Below are positions 15,210 to 27,300 of a DNA stretch of 64,000 nucleotides, piece after piece (position 1 is the first letter of the stretch; every line of letters begins with the position of its first letter). The position numbers and the translations under genes are program-made. The DNA is from Acipenser ruthenus (Eukaryota > Chordata > Actinopteri > Acipenseriformes > Acipenseridae). The stretch spans positions 20,686,659 to 20,750,658 of the forward strand of contig NC_081217.1 in NCBI RefSeq assembly GCF_902713425.1. The letters are read 5' to 3'. The notes beneath the pieces were generated by a model. The model saw nothing but the letters and a program-made list of their open reading frames with translations. It had not been told where the DNA came from and ran no database searches.

Positions 15210-17136
15210 CACACCTGCGGAACACAAACAGCGTGGAGGGGAGCCAGCTTCACACGCACCTGCCGTAACACTTAATACAGGTACAGATCCGCCATGCGAT
15301 TCTGCAGCAAGGTGTTTCAATCGTTCTGGGCAGGAAACTGCATCCAAGTGTGTCTTCCAGAGCGTTAGTTTTGAAGTGCAACACCACACACCAGTAATGC
15401 GTGCAGGCTTCCGACAGAACCGTCTCCTCTGCAAATCAAACCTGCTGTTTTTTTTTTTTTTTAATTTATTAATTGCTTTACCAAATGAACATGAATACCT
15501 ACAGCAATAATGCAAACAAGGCTTGAATTTGAGCTTTAAACGAGTCTGTTGTAAAGATTACGGATGCTTTACTTTTCCCATAACTCTTTTGAATGACAAA
15601 TTATCCAAATAAAATGGCACCAGATCAATTCACATTTTACTCGTTTTGTTAGAAAGCGTTATTCTTACTGGTCGGTGCGTTATGTTCAGTTAGCGCTATG
15701 TAGTAAAATTAAACTTTGTAAAAAAACAAACATACGTTTTACTTTTTAAATGCCCGCTGTTCGCGCGCTTTGTCCGGCAGGTCTTTTTTTTCCAAACACA
15801 CAGGAAGCAGTCAGAGAGCGCTGCGTCAGCCCCATAGAGTTCGCAGAAAAAGCAAGCGTTAGCACCCGTTCTTTTTTAAATTAGTATCTCCGAATAGAAA
15901 TCCTTATTTTCACTTTACAGATGCTGTGTAAACCCAAGCTTATTTGCCGAGTTACAAGCGCCTCCGCTGTCGCTCATTTGCTGCTACCTAACGGAAATAA
16001 ACAAAATTACTGTGAGAGCTGGAAACTAAAATCATGCCCAGGATCAGAGAGTTTCAAAATGTTGATTTTGTAATGAAGAATATCATGGACACATACTTAG
16101 TTTGTTTTTAAATAAACCAATATAAGTGTGACGCAACGTCTTGTCACCGTTTTACAAGTATACATCAGCTTTGATGCTAAATCTGCAATTCTGCATGGTC
16201 TGCTTTAAAGTTACTTCATACAAATATTGACCCCCTTCGCTGCAATGCGGTCTCAATATCTACTGGCACTGAAACAACAGCGAGCTCAGCTGTGTGCGTC
16301 TCGTCTCTTTACAGAGCTCAGTAGAGCAGTAAATAAAGCAGACACGGCTTAGGCAGCTACCTGCACTAATATAACCAGTAACGGCTGTTTTGTAGTGGGC
16401 TCTATACGCGATGCATTGTCTGCCACGTGTATTGAAAGGAGATCCGCTTTAATACGGTGTATATGTGTTCTGTTAGACTAGCAGGCAACAGGAAATGTTA
16501 TGTAAGGGAGCACCAACTCTTCAGTATGATTTTCAAGTGAAAATATCTGCATTCCAGAACACACGTGGAACATAAATAATTCCCTGCTGTAGCCTAGGAA
16601 ACAAGGTCTGTAAAATAACTACTGCTGGAGAATTTGAATTCTGTCTGGTGCATGTCAACACAATTGCATTTTATTTTTTTGCTGCTACACAGAGCAGCAG
16701 CAATGGACATCCATGGGAGGCCTAGGGAAACAAGAGCAATGTTCCATGCATGCAAAGCTAAATGCTAATGGATCACACAATCTCATCCTTAGGTCTTACC
16801 CTCTGAAGGATCTAATCCACGTCACACACGAGTCTGGTTATATTTTAGGAAACAAGGTGTTCTAGAAGCATGTCCAACCACCTTGTCTTAAATAAGAAGT
16901 GGAAACTACCATTCACCCAATTGAACAGATAATTCCAGTCACACTAGAGGACATTCAGGTACTTTGATATTAAGGATACACAGCTGTGGACTTGTATTGT
17001 AAATGGCTGTCTGCCAACCCCAGAACCACATGAAGCAATTTTAAACTGCATGGAGATGCAATAGTCTGGCTTGGGAGGGGGAGCAAGCGACAGCAGAGAT
17101 TTAAATACAGAGACAATGGAAAGTTGTGAAACACCT
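15210..17136. other. FANCE 5' region and FANCE-makorin spacer
   Basis: The FANCE start exon opens right after an acceptor-like ccgcag, so a noncoding exon 1 is expected upstream. The best promoter candidate is the CpG-bearing stretch 15735-15860 (cgctgttcgcgcgctttgtc, gagcgctgcgtcagcc). The rest, 15870-17136, is AT-rich with no coding signal seen. Confidence 0.4.
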
Positions 17137-17142
17137 TTTATT
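17137..17142 (-). terminator. Candidate makorin polyadenylation signal
   Basis: AATAAA on the minus strand, followed downstream by a T-poor stretch; it would give a 3' UTR of about 1.6 kb from the makorin stop. No other gene on this strand competes for it before FANCE. Confidence 0.55.
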
Positions 17143-18767
17143 TAATTTTTTTTTTCCTTTCTTCACATGCGAGGAATATATAAAATGCATTTAGTATACA
17201 CACACCAATACCCCTCAGTCTGTAGACTAAGCCTGACATTACAGCACTGCATTGAACAGATTCTACATACGACACATCCTTTTAAAAAATGCCTGCTTTA
17301 AGAACACTGCTTAATACAGAGAGAGGGGTATAAACACAAGAATGTCAGAACACTGGACAGGAACGCCACCAGCATTGGGCAAGTCAGCAAGACCATTCTC
17401 TAGCTGTACTGTTGGGCAAGGCAGAGCAGGCATTGTCAATGCATTGCATTAGAGCTTACTTCTTTAAATCTGCCAGACACCCACAGTATTCATTTGACAA
17501 ATACACAACATCTCCCAAACATTTCATCACAGCATTACAAGAGGTCTCCCTCCAAAAGAAAGAGTTACAAAAAGATCCAGTATTCTTACAAACTCAAAAT
17601 GACTAGACAGCCAGGTTTATAAAAAATAATAAAAATAATTCTTATATTCGTGTCCGCACTGGAATCTGAAGTGTGAAATCCATATTCTATAAAAGTGTAT
17701 GCAGGTTACCAGGCTGCAAAGATATTTAAACAGTGCAAGACAAAACTATTTGGCAACAGTAATCTTGAACACGCTGCTGTGTAGCAGCGGATGTGACTTC
17801 ATGTGTGCCTATTGTAGAAGGCATTAGCATATACTCCCTCACCAGCCCTTAGAGAAAAAACAAATACACCCAACAGCTGAACTTTCTATACAATACTGGT
17901 TGAAATGAATGGGAGGATAGTACGACTAACTGTCCTGGAATGTATTGCATATGACCCAAATAGAGGCTAGTAGCCTATATGGCTGCAGATCAGAGAAAGC
18001 AAACTTTACCTGCTGGTGCAACACAACTGTACAACAGCAAACTGTGCTCACAAAAAAATTAAACACACCCCCAAATGGGATACTGCCAATTAAAACTGAA
18101 GTCAGTAACATGGATTGTTCAAGGAGTGCTAACCGAGGGTCTGAAGTCCATTTACCTCCATCTTCGGTTTCTTTGCTTGTAGACTTGCGTTTGGAACACA
18201 CGTTGTAGACCATGCTCCAGACGTTACTGAAGCTTCCTAGTACAACACTGCTCTCTGTGCTGGAATGTGGAAGGCAATTATATACCAGGAAAGAAATCTG
18301 CTTGGATCCACAGTGTACACCCTGAAGTATAACAAAGTAAAAGAAACAAAAGACAGGAGGAGAGACGATGCCAACAGAAGGCAAGAAACTGAATTTGGAA
18401 ACTTTGGTTGCCACGTCTTACAAAACGTAGGAGCAAAAATAAAAGATGGAAATCAGCCAAGGCTACAATTTGCAAGAGTATGGTTCATTCAAAACTACCC
18501 CAGATTAAATCTATTCATAACAGCTTTCCCACTGTGGGAATGCAATGGTCCTGGAATATGAAGTGGAACCAGCAAGGCTTAAGAAAGTGAACACTTGAGA
18601 TCCCTGCAGAAGCTACTGACATACTTAAAACATGTCTATAGAAGACTCCTAAACAAGGACACACAACCAAACTGGTTCCTGCTACAAGCACAGTGGTTTG
18701 AGGCAGTCAAGCCTCTTTGTGATGGGCAGCAGGGTGAACCATCGTGCAAGACGTCACCCCCCGGGGA
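17143..18767 (-). other. Likely 3' UTR of the makorin gene
   Basis: About 1.6 kb between the makorin stop codon and the candidate polyadenylation signal. No splice-bounded coding exon was recognised; the open frames here are short and lack exon signals. Assignment as 3' UTR is by position only. Confidence 0.45.
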
Positions 18768-21700
18768 TCAGTCCGAGTCCAAGTAGGAGTCGTTTAGGAA
18801 GATCTCGAAGAAGCGGCGGTGGCTGAAGTGGTCGTCCAGCACATCATCGTCGTCGTGCAGCAAGGCCAGGGCGACCGCATACTGCATGATGTGGAAACCC
18901 TCACTGTCAGACACTTCTGTGGAGCTGCGGCGACGAGGCTGGCAACAGAGACACACACAAACACAGTGAGCGAACTTCAGTTTAACAAACACTGGGCTCA
19001 TTAAAACGTGTGTTAGAACCGTGCTGACAAGACACAGTAAATAGAGGATACCCCATTCATTCAGGGAGTAGTGGGGTTTATTCCACAAAGGAGGACAGCC
19101 CCCAAGAGGGGAGGAGGAGGAGACTGAATCACCATAGCATTCCCATGACTGTTCATGGTGTATTGAGATGACAGCAAGACATCTAACGTAACAGAATTAA
19201 ACTAGACATGCTGTATTTATCAAAGCTGCAAGTCTTAAACCCCTGGCACTGGTTATTCATTAGTTTCCTTACTAAGGCTGCGGATCGCCTCCTTCTCAGG
19301 TGCCTGTGCCCTTGAGGCAGCTCGTGCAGGTAGATGCACTCCGATCTGAAGGGACAGCATCCATGCCGCATGTAAAACTTGCACTTTATTTTGCTGAAAT
19401 GAAAGTTTATCGTTAGCTGTTATACTAGTATGTTAGGAGACATTCCTATGCCACAGTAATCAATACATTATATATGCAAAGACCGGCTCCATCATACATA
19501 CAAAAAAACACACACGACTATTTCATAAGATTCTCTAGACATACCGTCAGACAGATGCACCAGCAGATCCCTGTCCGCTTGCGTTCAAGAAAGCCATAGC
19601 TCAGTAAATAGGATACATTTGTCTATACGTCCAGTTAAGAATCCGACAGAATATATATACCCCCCCCCCATATACAGCAAAGTATTTACACAGCCAATAT
19701 GCACATTTGCAACAGTTACAGTTTGAGACTTACCTGGTCCTTTCTTTAAATTTGGCAACCAGGGTGTGCTTCTGGGCAGGGTCACTAACCCAGTATTTGT
19801 TTGGAATGTAGAAAGTGGACTTCACTCTGCACTGAGGGCACGACCTAAAGAAAGATTTAGTGGAGACAACAGGTTTCAACGATGCATGCAGAGGCACAAA
19901 TAAAAGCTTGTGAACGGCGGTTTGCAAGCGCGGATCAGTGCCACCCCTCGACAGGGGCTGGTACTCACTTGATGACCTCGTCCTGGAAGTCCTTGGTTTT
20001 CCTCCAGGTGACGATGCAGCCCAAACAGAAGGGGTGGCTGCAGTTGGGCAGGATTCCGAAGCGGCGATCCTCCGGGGCTGGTTTCTCATACACCTTGTCC
20101 ATGCAGATCCCACACATCACATCCTTACTCCTCTCGTAGGCATCCGAGGCAGACGCCCCCGCATCAGTACCCCGAGCCATGTCCCGGGAGTCTGTGGAGC
20201 TGCTCTGAGCTGCCTCTTGTTGGCTGGAAGATGCCTGGTAGAGAGGACCAAGGATACCTTGTAAAGTGTGTAGAGAGACCACCTATACAGGAGAGTATAA
20301 CACTTCTTGCCCAAGCTGCTGAACTTCAGGCTGGATTCATACCTTGGGTAGACCATGTCGCTCATGAGAACCCAACTTGCTGGCACATTCTAGAACATTT
20401 ATTGCACCAATCTGGAGGCAAGGGGCCGAAGCAGAGCTGGACATGGAACCTATCCGGCACAGAGAGGGGGTGTTTGGAGTCTGTTGTGCTGCATGTGCAG
20501 TTACTGGTTCTGCAAAAAGGAAAGTTACCACACAGCAAAAGAGGTCAGTCTTTCCTGCATTGTAACTCGGTGAATTATTCTTGGTGTTCAGATCCAAGCA
20601 TCAAGATGTTTCTGTATGGTACTGCTCAAGAGATAGACCTGCTACTTCCCCCATAAAGGCAAACGATTACTGAAGCATGCTTACAAGTTATGTCTCCCCA
20701 AATCAAAAGCACTACTGCAATCCAGGCATGAAGAACGTGGGCTTCAATACATGGCCAGTCCATGCTGCTACACCCACATGAACCCCAGAGACTTTGCCAT
20801 GTTGATAATCGCATCTGGAATTAAATCCTCATGGCCACAGTATTCTCACCCGCTTGCTGCCTCATCGGTCTGAACTCAGTAGCCGCGTGATTTTCCTCAT
20901 CCTCTTCAAACTCTGTGCTCAGGCGCTCAAAGTTCCTCTGGAGGCTGGCCAGGCTCGTAACGGCAGGTTCGGACCCCCGTCGACTCCCGGCGTAACCCCC
21001 GTGGGCCTGGTGGACAGACGGCTCCGAGCCACGGCGGTTCGGGAACGCACTGCCGCCCCAGGGGGGCACGAGGGCAGGCGCAGAGCCCCGTCTGCTGCCC
21101 AAATAGCCACCATCGGCCTGGAGGACGTGTTGGTACCTACCGGAAATAAACGTTTGAACCCTTCACGGTGTCCCACAATGATGGGAACAATTGTTTTCTG
21201 CAATGAGGTGCATCAAACAGGGTTTCAAATCCACCGACAGGTCATCCAAATGTATTAAACATCTGAAGCGCTAGATTCCTTGGGTAAGGGGCGAGTTGTG
21301 GGGAAACCCAGAACACTACATTAACATTGTAAAATTGATCTTCAACGCATGCACACTCGTGCAATTCATTCTCTTTACAGAAGCGACATTTAAAAAGAGC
21401 CACGTCACAAGCTCTTGTAGCGAAGTGAAAGGTACAAACCTGCAGCGGTCTCCATACCAGCAGCGGCCTTTCTGGAAGTATTTGCAGATCTGGGAGGATT
21501 TCCACACCGGCAACTGGTGAGAGAAGTGACAGCTCTGGCCCAATCTACATGTCCCATGGATGAAGTGCCTGGGGAGAGTGAATATATAGCCAGCGGTAGC
21601 TTCAAACGTGTTACCCAGACCAGAGGGAACACGTGTGATGTACTGCTTACTCAAGTTTCAGTGTGGGTCAATGCAGAAGTCAGTCAATCTCTCACTAAAG

Positions 21701-22557
21701 AGAAAGTAAAAAAGTACTGTATTCATATAAAGAAGTTCAGCTTGTGTACTTTGAGACAGTTTGTAAAGAGACGCAGTTATGAGGTTGAGATTCAGGACAA
21801 ATAGGCAGATCAATTTAAGCCAGTGAGGCTACATTGCAAATTTTTTTTTTTTAAATACGTGTTGCATGTTGGATAAAGGCGTCTGCTAAATAAACAAATA
21901 ATGCTGACTACAAATTAAAACAAGTAGAATGTAAAAACATGGGTTGTAAAAAACATAAATGGAATGCAGAGACAAACGGAATTTGTGGTAGAATTGAAAC
22001 TGGTTATTAAACTGAATATTTAAGTTACCAAATGGAAAATCCTACGCAATATTAAAGCGAAAGCATGCTGAAGCAGAGGGAAACTTAAATTGGGCCCGGG
22101 AAACACATTCCTTACGCAAAAAATAACGAAGGCTCGTAATAACACTGCATTCCAGGAAACTTTCAAAATAAACACGTTCGAACTAACGAGACGGATAAAT
22201 TACAAAACACGTTTAAAATTACACTTACAAAAGAAACTGCGACAAGGCGTCCGCTTACACACGTTTAATTAAAGTCAGTGCTCACGTCGGGACGAGGTCA
22301 AAGCGAAAATTAAAAAAAATCATAACAAAAACAACGTCGCTTTGCAAGGCTGCGGATGTAAACACCAACTTCCTTTCCAACTACGATAAGCAGCTAGCGA
22401 ACATGTTCCCAGTAACGTAAACATGACAGGAACGAGCGTCTAATGCGTTTACTTCGGGGTAATTTTACTTTTTAAAACTCCGGTACCTGCAGGGAATTCT
22501 GTCTGTATTGGAAACCCGTTTGTTGTTGGTTCCGTTGCCAACGCTTGCTCGCTCCAT
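18768..22557 (-). CDS. mkrn4: Makorin-type RING E3 ubiquitin ligase, probable mkrn4
   Basis: Eight coding exons: 22557-22487, 21568-21440, 21136-20850, 20509-20343, 20234-19969, 19844-19734, 19393-19273 and 18938-18768. Sum 1323 nt, 440 aa, all junctions in phase. Domains in order: two N-terminal C3H zinc fingers (CRHFIHGTCRLGQSCHFSH at about residues 23-41; CKYFQKGRCWYGDRCRYQH at about 52-70), a Ser/Arg-rich linker with three RRGS motifs, a C3HC4 RING (CGICMDKVYEKPAPEDRRFG ... NCSHPFCLGCI ... CPQC), then a third C3H (CKFYMRHGCCPFRSECIYLH) and an acidic tail. This is the makorin layout, but the C3H plus Cys-His block normally just before the RING in MKRN1-3 is absent. Makorins ubiquitinate targets and bind RNA. 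The mkrn4 name rests on this reduced layout and on the position beside PPARD; paralogue identity is an inference. Confidence 0.88.
21841..21905 (+). mobile_element. L2-type LINE 3' end remnant
   Basis: ggataaaggcgtctgctaaataaacaaataa is the stereotyped 3' terminus of fish L2-like LINEs and their SINEs. Only the last tens of bases remain, in makorin intron 1. The same tail, in better condition, occurs on the minus strand at 62243. Confidence 0.6.
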
Positions 22558-22700
22558 TCTTATCCCCTGGCAGGCGGTGGGTTGTCTGACTGACCAAACA
22601 AACAGACTGCCCGGGCCGACGAGGAGCAGGCCGCCTCACGTCACTGCTCGGAAAACTTCCCACCAATGAGAAGCTTGAACCGAGACACCAAAACAAAGCG
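22558..22700 (-). promoter_or_regulatory. Makorin 5' UTR and promoter candidate
   Basis: CpG-containing stretch immediately upstream of the makorin ATG with a CRE-like cacgtca (22637-22643) and GC-rich segments (cccgggccgacgaggagc). The start site is not determined. A second candidate initiation region lies near 23290-23310, where ccaat occurs. Confidence 0.4.
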
Positions 22701-25700
22701 TAGTATCGCGAGCACACCCGCAAAAACACAGATTCAAACATTCCGTGAGAGCAACGTTCAGTTATTTTTTTGCAAAGACCCGTCTTTGCATAGAAAGCTA
22801 CACTGCAATTATCTAATGCAGGATTACAGAATGTTAAAACACTTATTACAAAAAATATGTTTAAACGCTATCGAATTAAAAATACAACTGTAAAACAAAT
22901 ACACGCCAACTTTAAAAGCTAGTTTTTACCCATAAACAATCTCAGAAAAGTATGTAAAGTTTGTGAAACTACACTGAAAATTCACCTTTTCCCAGTATCT
23001 TGAGCCCACACTGAGTGAAGGGTTTGACAAGTATATGTAGGACAGAAGCCAAGGCATAATGGACGGTATTTAGCGTTGCAGACGGAGCCTAAAGAGCCAC
23101 AACCACGAGAAAACACCAGCACTGCATTAATTCCCTTTGCCGTACCTGCATAGGACGCCACTGCTAGCTTCCAGACCCCGGGTTTGCGCTGTAACTCCTA
23201 GCCTGGCTTCCATGTTGTACTCGTTACTGACAAAGAGCTTCCCCAATACAATGCTATATATATTGTCATACTGGGAGGGGAGAGTTAACCTTTTTCCTGT
23301 TGGCTGGCCAATAGCATGGTACTGCCAAAAAATACCTCGGCCAATTAGAACCTGGTAGTTTTGTTGGCGGAACAATCGAACTTCCAAGATGTAGTATGGT
23401 CTGGCCATTGGCACACCAGTTAAAATCTAAATATATTATAGTTCATTTTGTACAGGTAGAAAGCTGATAGTTTTCATACTGGCAATGGGATGGCTAACAA
23501 ACAATACATATATATATTTTTAAAAAGACATATAATCAAATTATCCAAAATGAAGCCTATTTAATAGTTAAAACAACTTACTGTTCATACATGCAGATCA
23601 GCAAATACAACACATTTGATACTCATTAAAATGAAGACAGTCTGACCCATGATAAAATTCAGGTTGATTTTTTAATTAAAATATCTAGTTCTCAGTTTTA
23701 TGGAGTGTGTACATTTGCTCAATTAACACTTCATATTTACATTATTATAATCATTATTATTAAAAAAAAGAAAAGCAAACCACAAGAGCAGTTTCAAAGC
23801 GTGGTACTGATTCTGAGATCTCCTACACTGTCCTTTCTCTTCATCACCCGCTCTCACATGAAGAAGGCTCACATTGCAGTTTCATTTGTAAAATAAATGG
23901 GATGACTGTTCTAATGATTGCCCATGGAAGCCTGTCTCTCTATTGGTCAGGTTACTGTAGCATGCTAAATGTATATTTTTTTAAAACCGTTACTAGTTTC
24001 AGTGTCTTATTCACTCGTGGATGGAAATAAGACTCCCATTGCATAGCAGTCTGATCCACTCCATTGAGTCAAATTTGCCACATTATACAGGTAACAAGCT
24101 CAAAGCTCTCCCATGATGCACAGCAAAACCTGGAATGGCACCAGCTGTTGGAGGTGGAGTCTTAAATCCATCTACGACTCTGTGGGTGCAAAAAGTAGAC
24201 ATAGGAAGACAGTACAGAAAACCAGCTGCAATTTTATGCATCAACCGAGGAAAAGGAACGAGAAGCCAATTTCTTCCAACTGTCCACGGCCTTTTCATTC
24301 TAGAGGGATGAGGAGTAACATTCTGCAAATTCAATTTCCATGGGGGAAAACTAATATTTTAGGATAATATGAATGCATGCAAGGAGGATGTTTGATATCA
24401 CATTGCATGGCACCAAGTACAATGCAAAGAGAGTGGAAACTGCACAGTGCTGCAGCAATCTTGTTCAGCATAGGACTATATTACTGTTCCACACTCAGTC
24501 CTTGCTCAAAGCCAGACCTGTGCTAACACAGTGCTTCTCCACGATTCTAATTCACCCAACTGCTTCCCTTCTCTTTACCTCAGCTGGCCTGTGTAGTACA
24601 GTGTGCAGCTACCACTACAGAAGGTATCCTTTGACATTGTACTGCGGCTGCTGTGAGCAGGGGTTACAACAGAGCTTGATAGTAACAGCATCATAAAACC
24701 CATTGTCTACACAGGCATAAAAAGGTTTCTACATGTATCAATGTGGTTACACATTTTCCATGCACAGTGCTCCTTTATTAGACAAGATCCGGTTTCCACA
24801 GACACATTGTAAGCAGCGTCCCTGATAATAATAATAATACATATATTCAATCCAGCAGCCGAAGTGAAACTCTGTGAATCCCTCAAGAGTCGATTATCTT
24901 CATGCAGTTGACTTTCAGTAGATGCTTTCTCGTGCTAGTTTAGTTACCCCTTGGACCGTGCATGCTACAAGGCTCAGTGTTGTAATCAGTACTGCTAGCG
25001 AAGCAGGAATTCTGCTTCGTTTGTATGTACTTTATAACACACGTCTAGCTAGGTATTCTCCCCTGCACACACATGCACACAGTAAACTTGCTACAGACTG
25101 TAACACAAACCTACATTGTTATTTACTACACATACAAAAATAGCATACCATTAAATATACTTACTGTATATTTAAGACAAATCTGTGTATTTAAAACAAT
25201 ACAACATGACTATGTTATTTTGTCATAAATCTGGGCCAGGGTAGCAGAAATGTAGAGGTAACATTTAAGGGAGTAAAGCAGTAAAGTTTTACCAATGAAT
25301 TGATTGTAACTTTGTTCTTCCTGCCATATGCAGTAGTTTCTTTGTACATTGCAGTGTTAAAACAAAAAACTAAAAAAAGTAATACATTTTGACAATTCAC
25401 GACACACGTGTGTCACCTGACTGCCCTTGATTGCCAATGATCTGGGCTTAGTTAGTTAGTTAGTCAGTCTTACTTTATTTTTCCCCTGTTCAATTTTCCT
25501 TTTACCTCAAATGAAAAAACACTGCCAGGTAGTGTCAGAGACAGCAGATGTAATACTGCTACTTCTTAGCTCTGTCTTATCTCATTATAGTTTGGCATTA
25601 AAACAAAACTGTGTTATGCATCCGTTTAGACATGCTGAGGTTCTGTTTCAGTAACTTTGGTCAGATACTGAATTTGAGGTTTCGTCCTGGTTCAAAGTCA

Positions 25701-27026
25701 TTGGCTAAGCACAGATGCATGACATATTTAGCCTGCTGATCAGCAAGGACTGTATAAATATCACTTTCTTTAACAATTTACAAACCTAAATGTTATTCTA
25801 CTGTCTTGTCAGTTCATAATCTGTCTTAAGCTTCGTTACAGTTTATTGGAACTTTTTTGTTCCTCATGTTTTCAGAAATTCGGTACCCCGGTTTCCACTA
25901 GGCTGCACTGTTCATTGGAAGAAGCGAGCGAGGGCTTCTGGAGAGGGGAAGAAACCAGCAAACGCAAAGCTGATCCGGAAGACCTAAAGGCAGGAGCAGA
26001 GTGGGAATGCAAATGGAAACGTAACACAATCACAGGTGTGTGCTCATTTCCTACACACAAGTCCTCTGAAATGCCACGGCTTGATCCCAGGTCCCTAGTG
26101 CACGGCAGCCCCAGACGGCCTTGAAAGGAGACCAATTCTTTGGCCTTTGAGAACCCACTTCCAAACACCCTGTGCTGAAAACAACTAAATACAAAAAAAA
26201 ACAAAAAAACAGTAAACCAATGACTCAGAAGTAAACTCGGACTAAACCGCAGTATCTGTGCTTCTAAACCGTCTTGCACCAGTGCTGAGGGGGTGGACCG
26301 TTCAGCCTGTCATAAGAGAAACCGGACAGAAAAACTCTTTATCAATCCATTCCAACACAGGACCTTGTTCCAATCATGTTCTTAATATTCAACTGAGCAT
26401 TCCTGAGCCCTGCTCCAAGCAGGGCACTCCTTATTTAATAGAACCTAGGTATGCAATTCTGAAGTCATTAAGGATCTGGTTGGAATGGACCGACAGAGCC
26501 CGTTACAGTAAGTTCTTCATAAAGACCGACTTGCCATTACCAACCACTCTCCGCCAGTCTCTTTCCATTTGGAGTTGTGGCGGAACAGAGGGAGCCCCCT
26601 TAAATTCAGAGGCTGCGATAGAGAGGGGTTCCACCGTCTAATGGGGCAGGTATCAATCCTGGCGCATTCATGTACCATTACATAGTCCCAAACAGTGATA
26701 AATGCATCTATATACGTGTTATAAAGGGAGTTCTTTTATAGAGAATGTTGAACTATAGGGATACAGCCATGTAATGAAGGCATTATAATGACCTTATAAT
26801 TACAGGGCAGCAGGAGCTTTACACAGATACTGTAATAAACTCTCCTTGCTAATAATCTTCAAAACCTTTAAGAACACATTTCTAGATGTATTAAAACCAG
26901 GCCTGAAATGACTGAAATGCCCAAACTACCCCACAGCATTTTGTTTTGTTTAGCTTGGAGGACATCAGGACACTTTTGCTGTGCTAGATTGGACTCAATT
27001 TAACGCCTAAACCCTATTGGTTAAAA
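22701..27026. other. Makorin-PPARD intergenic region
   Basis: About 4.3 kb without convincing exons. A 95-codon minus-strand frame at 23414-23127 has no recognisable domain. A worn MITE copy lies at about 24017-24150. Minus-strand AATAAA at 25847-25842 is a possible PPARD poly(A) signal, giving a 1.45-kb 3' UTR, but is unproven. Confidence 0.4.
24017..24150. mobile_element. Worn copy of the palindromic MITE (copy D)
   Basis: Left end ggatggaaataagactccca + ttgcatagcagt and internal gtaacaagctca match copies at 31273, 35680 and 54656. The right inverted repeat is degraded and the boundary is uncertain. Confidence 0.55.
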
Positions 27027-27045
27027 AATAATAATAACAATAATA

Positions 27046-27082
<37 letters not shown>

Positions 27083-27171
27083 TATAAAAGTATTCTGTCG
27101 CAGCAGCAGTGAATCTGCACCTCTTACTTGCTGTTTGACGGTTTGGGATGTTTCAATGTAACGGCTGTATC

Positions 27172-27217
<46 letters not shown>

Positions 27218-27260
27218 TATATATTATATATTATATATTATATATATATATATACACACA
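27027..27260. repeat. (TAA)n and (AT)n microsatellites
   Basis: A (taa)n tract at about 27027-27083 and a long (at)n/(tatat) tract at about 27175-27256, just downstream of the PPARD stop codon on the transcribed strand. The AT tract can form hairpins and would be in the PPARD 3' UTR. Confidence 0.9.
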
Positions 27261-27300
27261 CTTCTATATTTGTGTTTGTGATTGTCTTCTGTTTGCTCTT

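Noticed and set aside
23127-23414. 95-codon minus-strand frame upstream of the makorin
   Set aside because: No domain, no splice context, no similarity I can recognise; length is within chance for this region.
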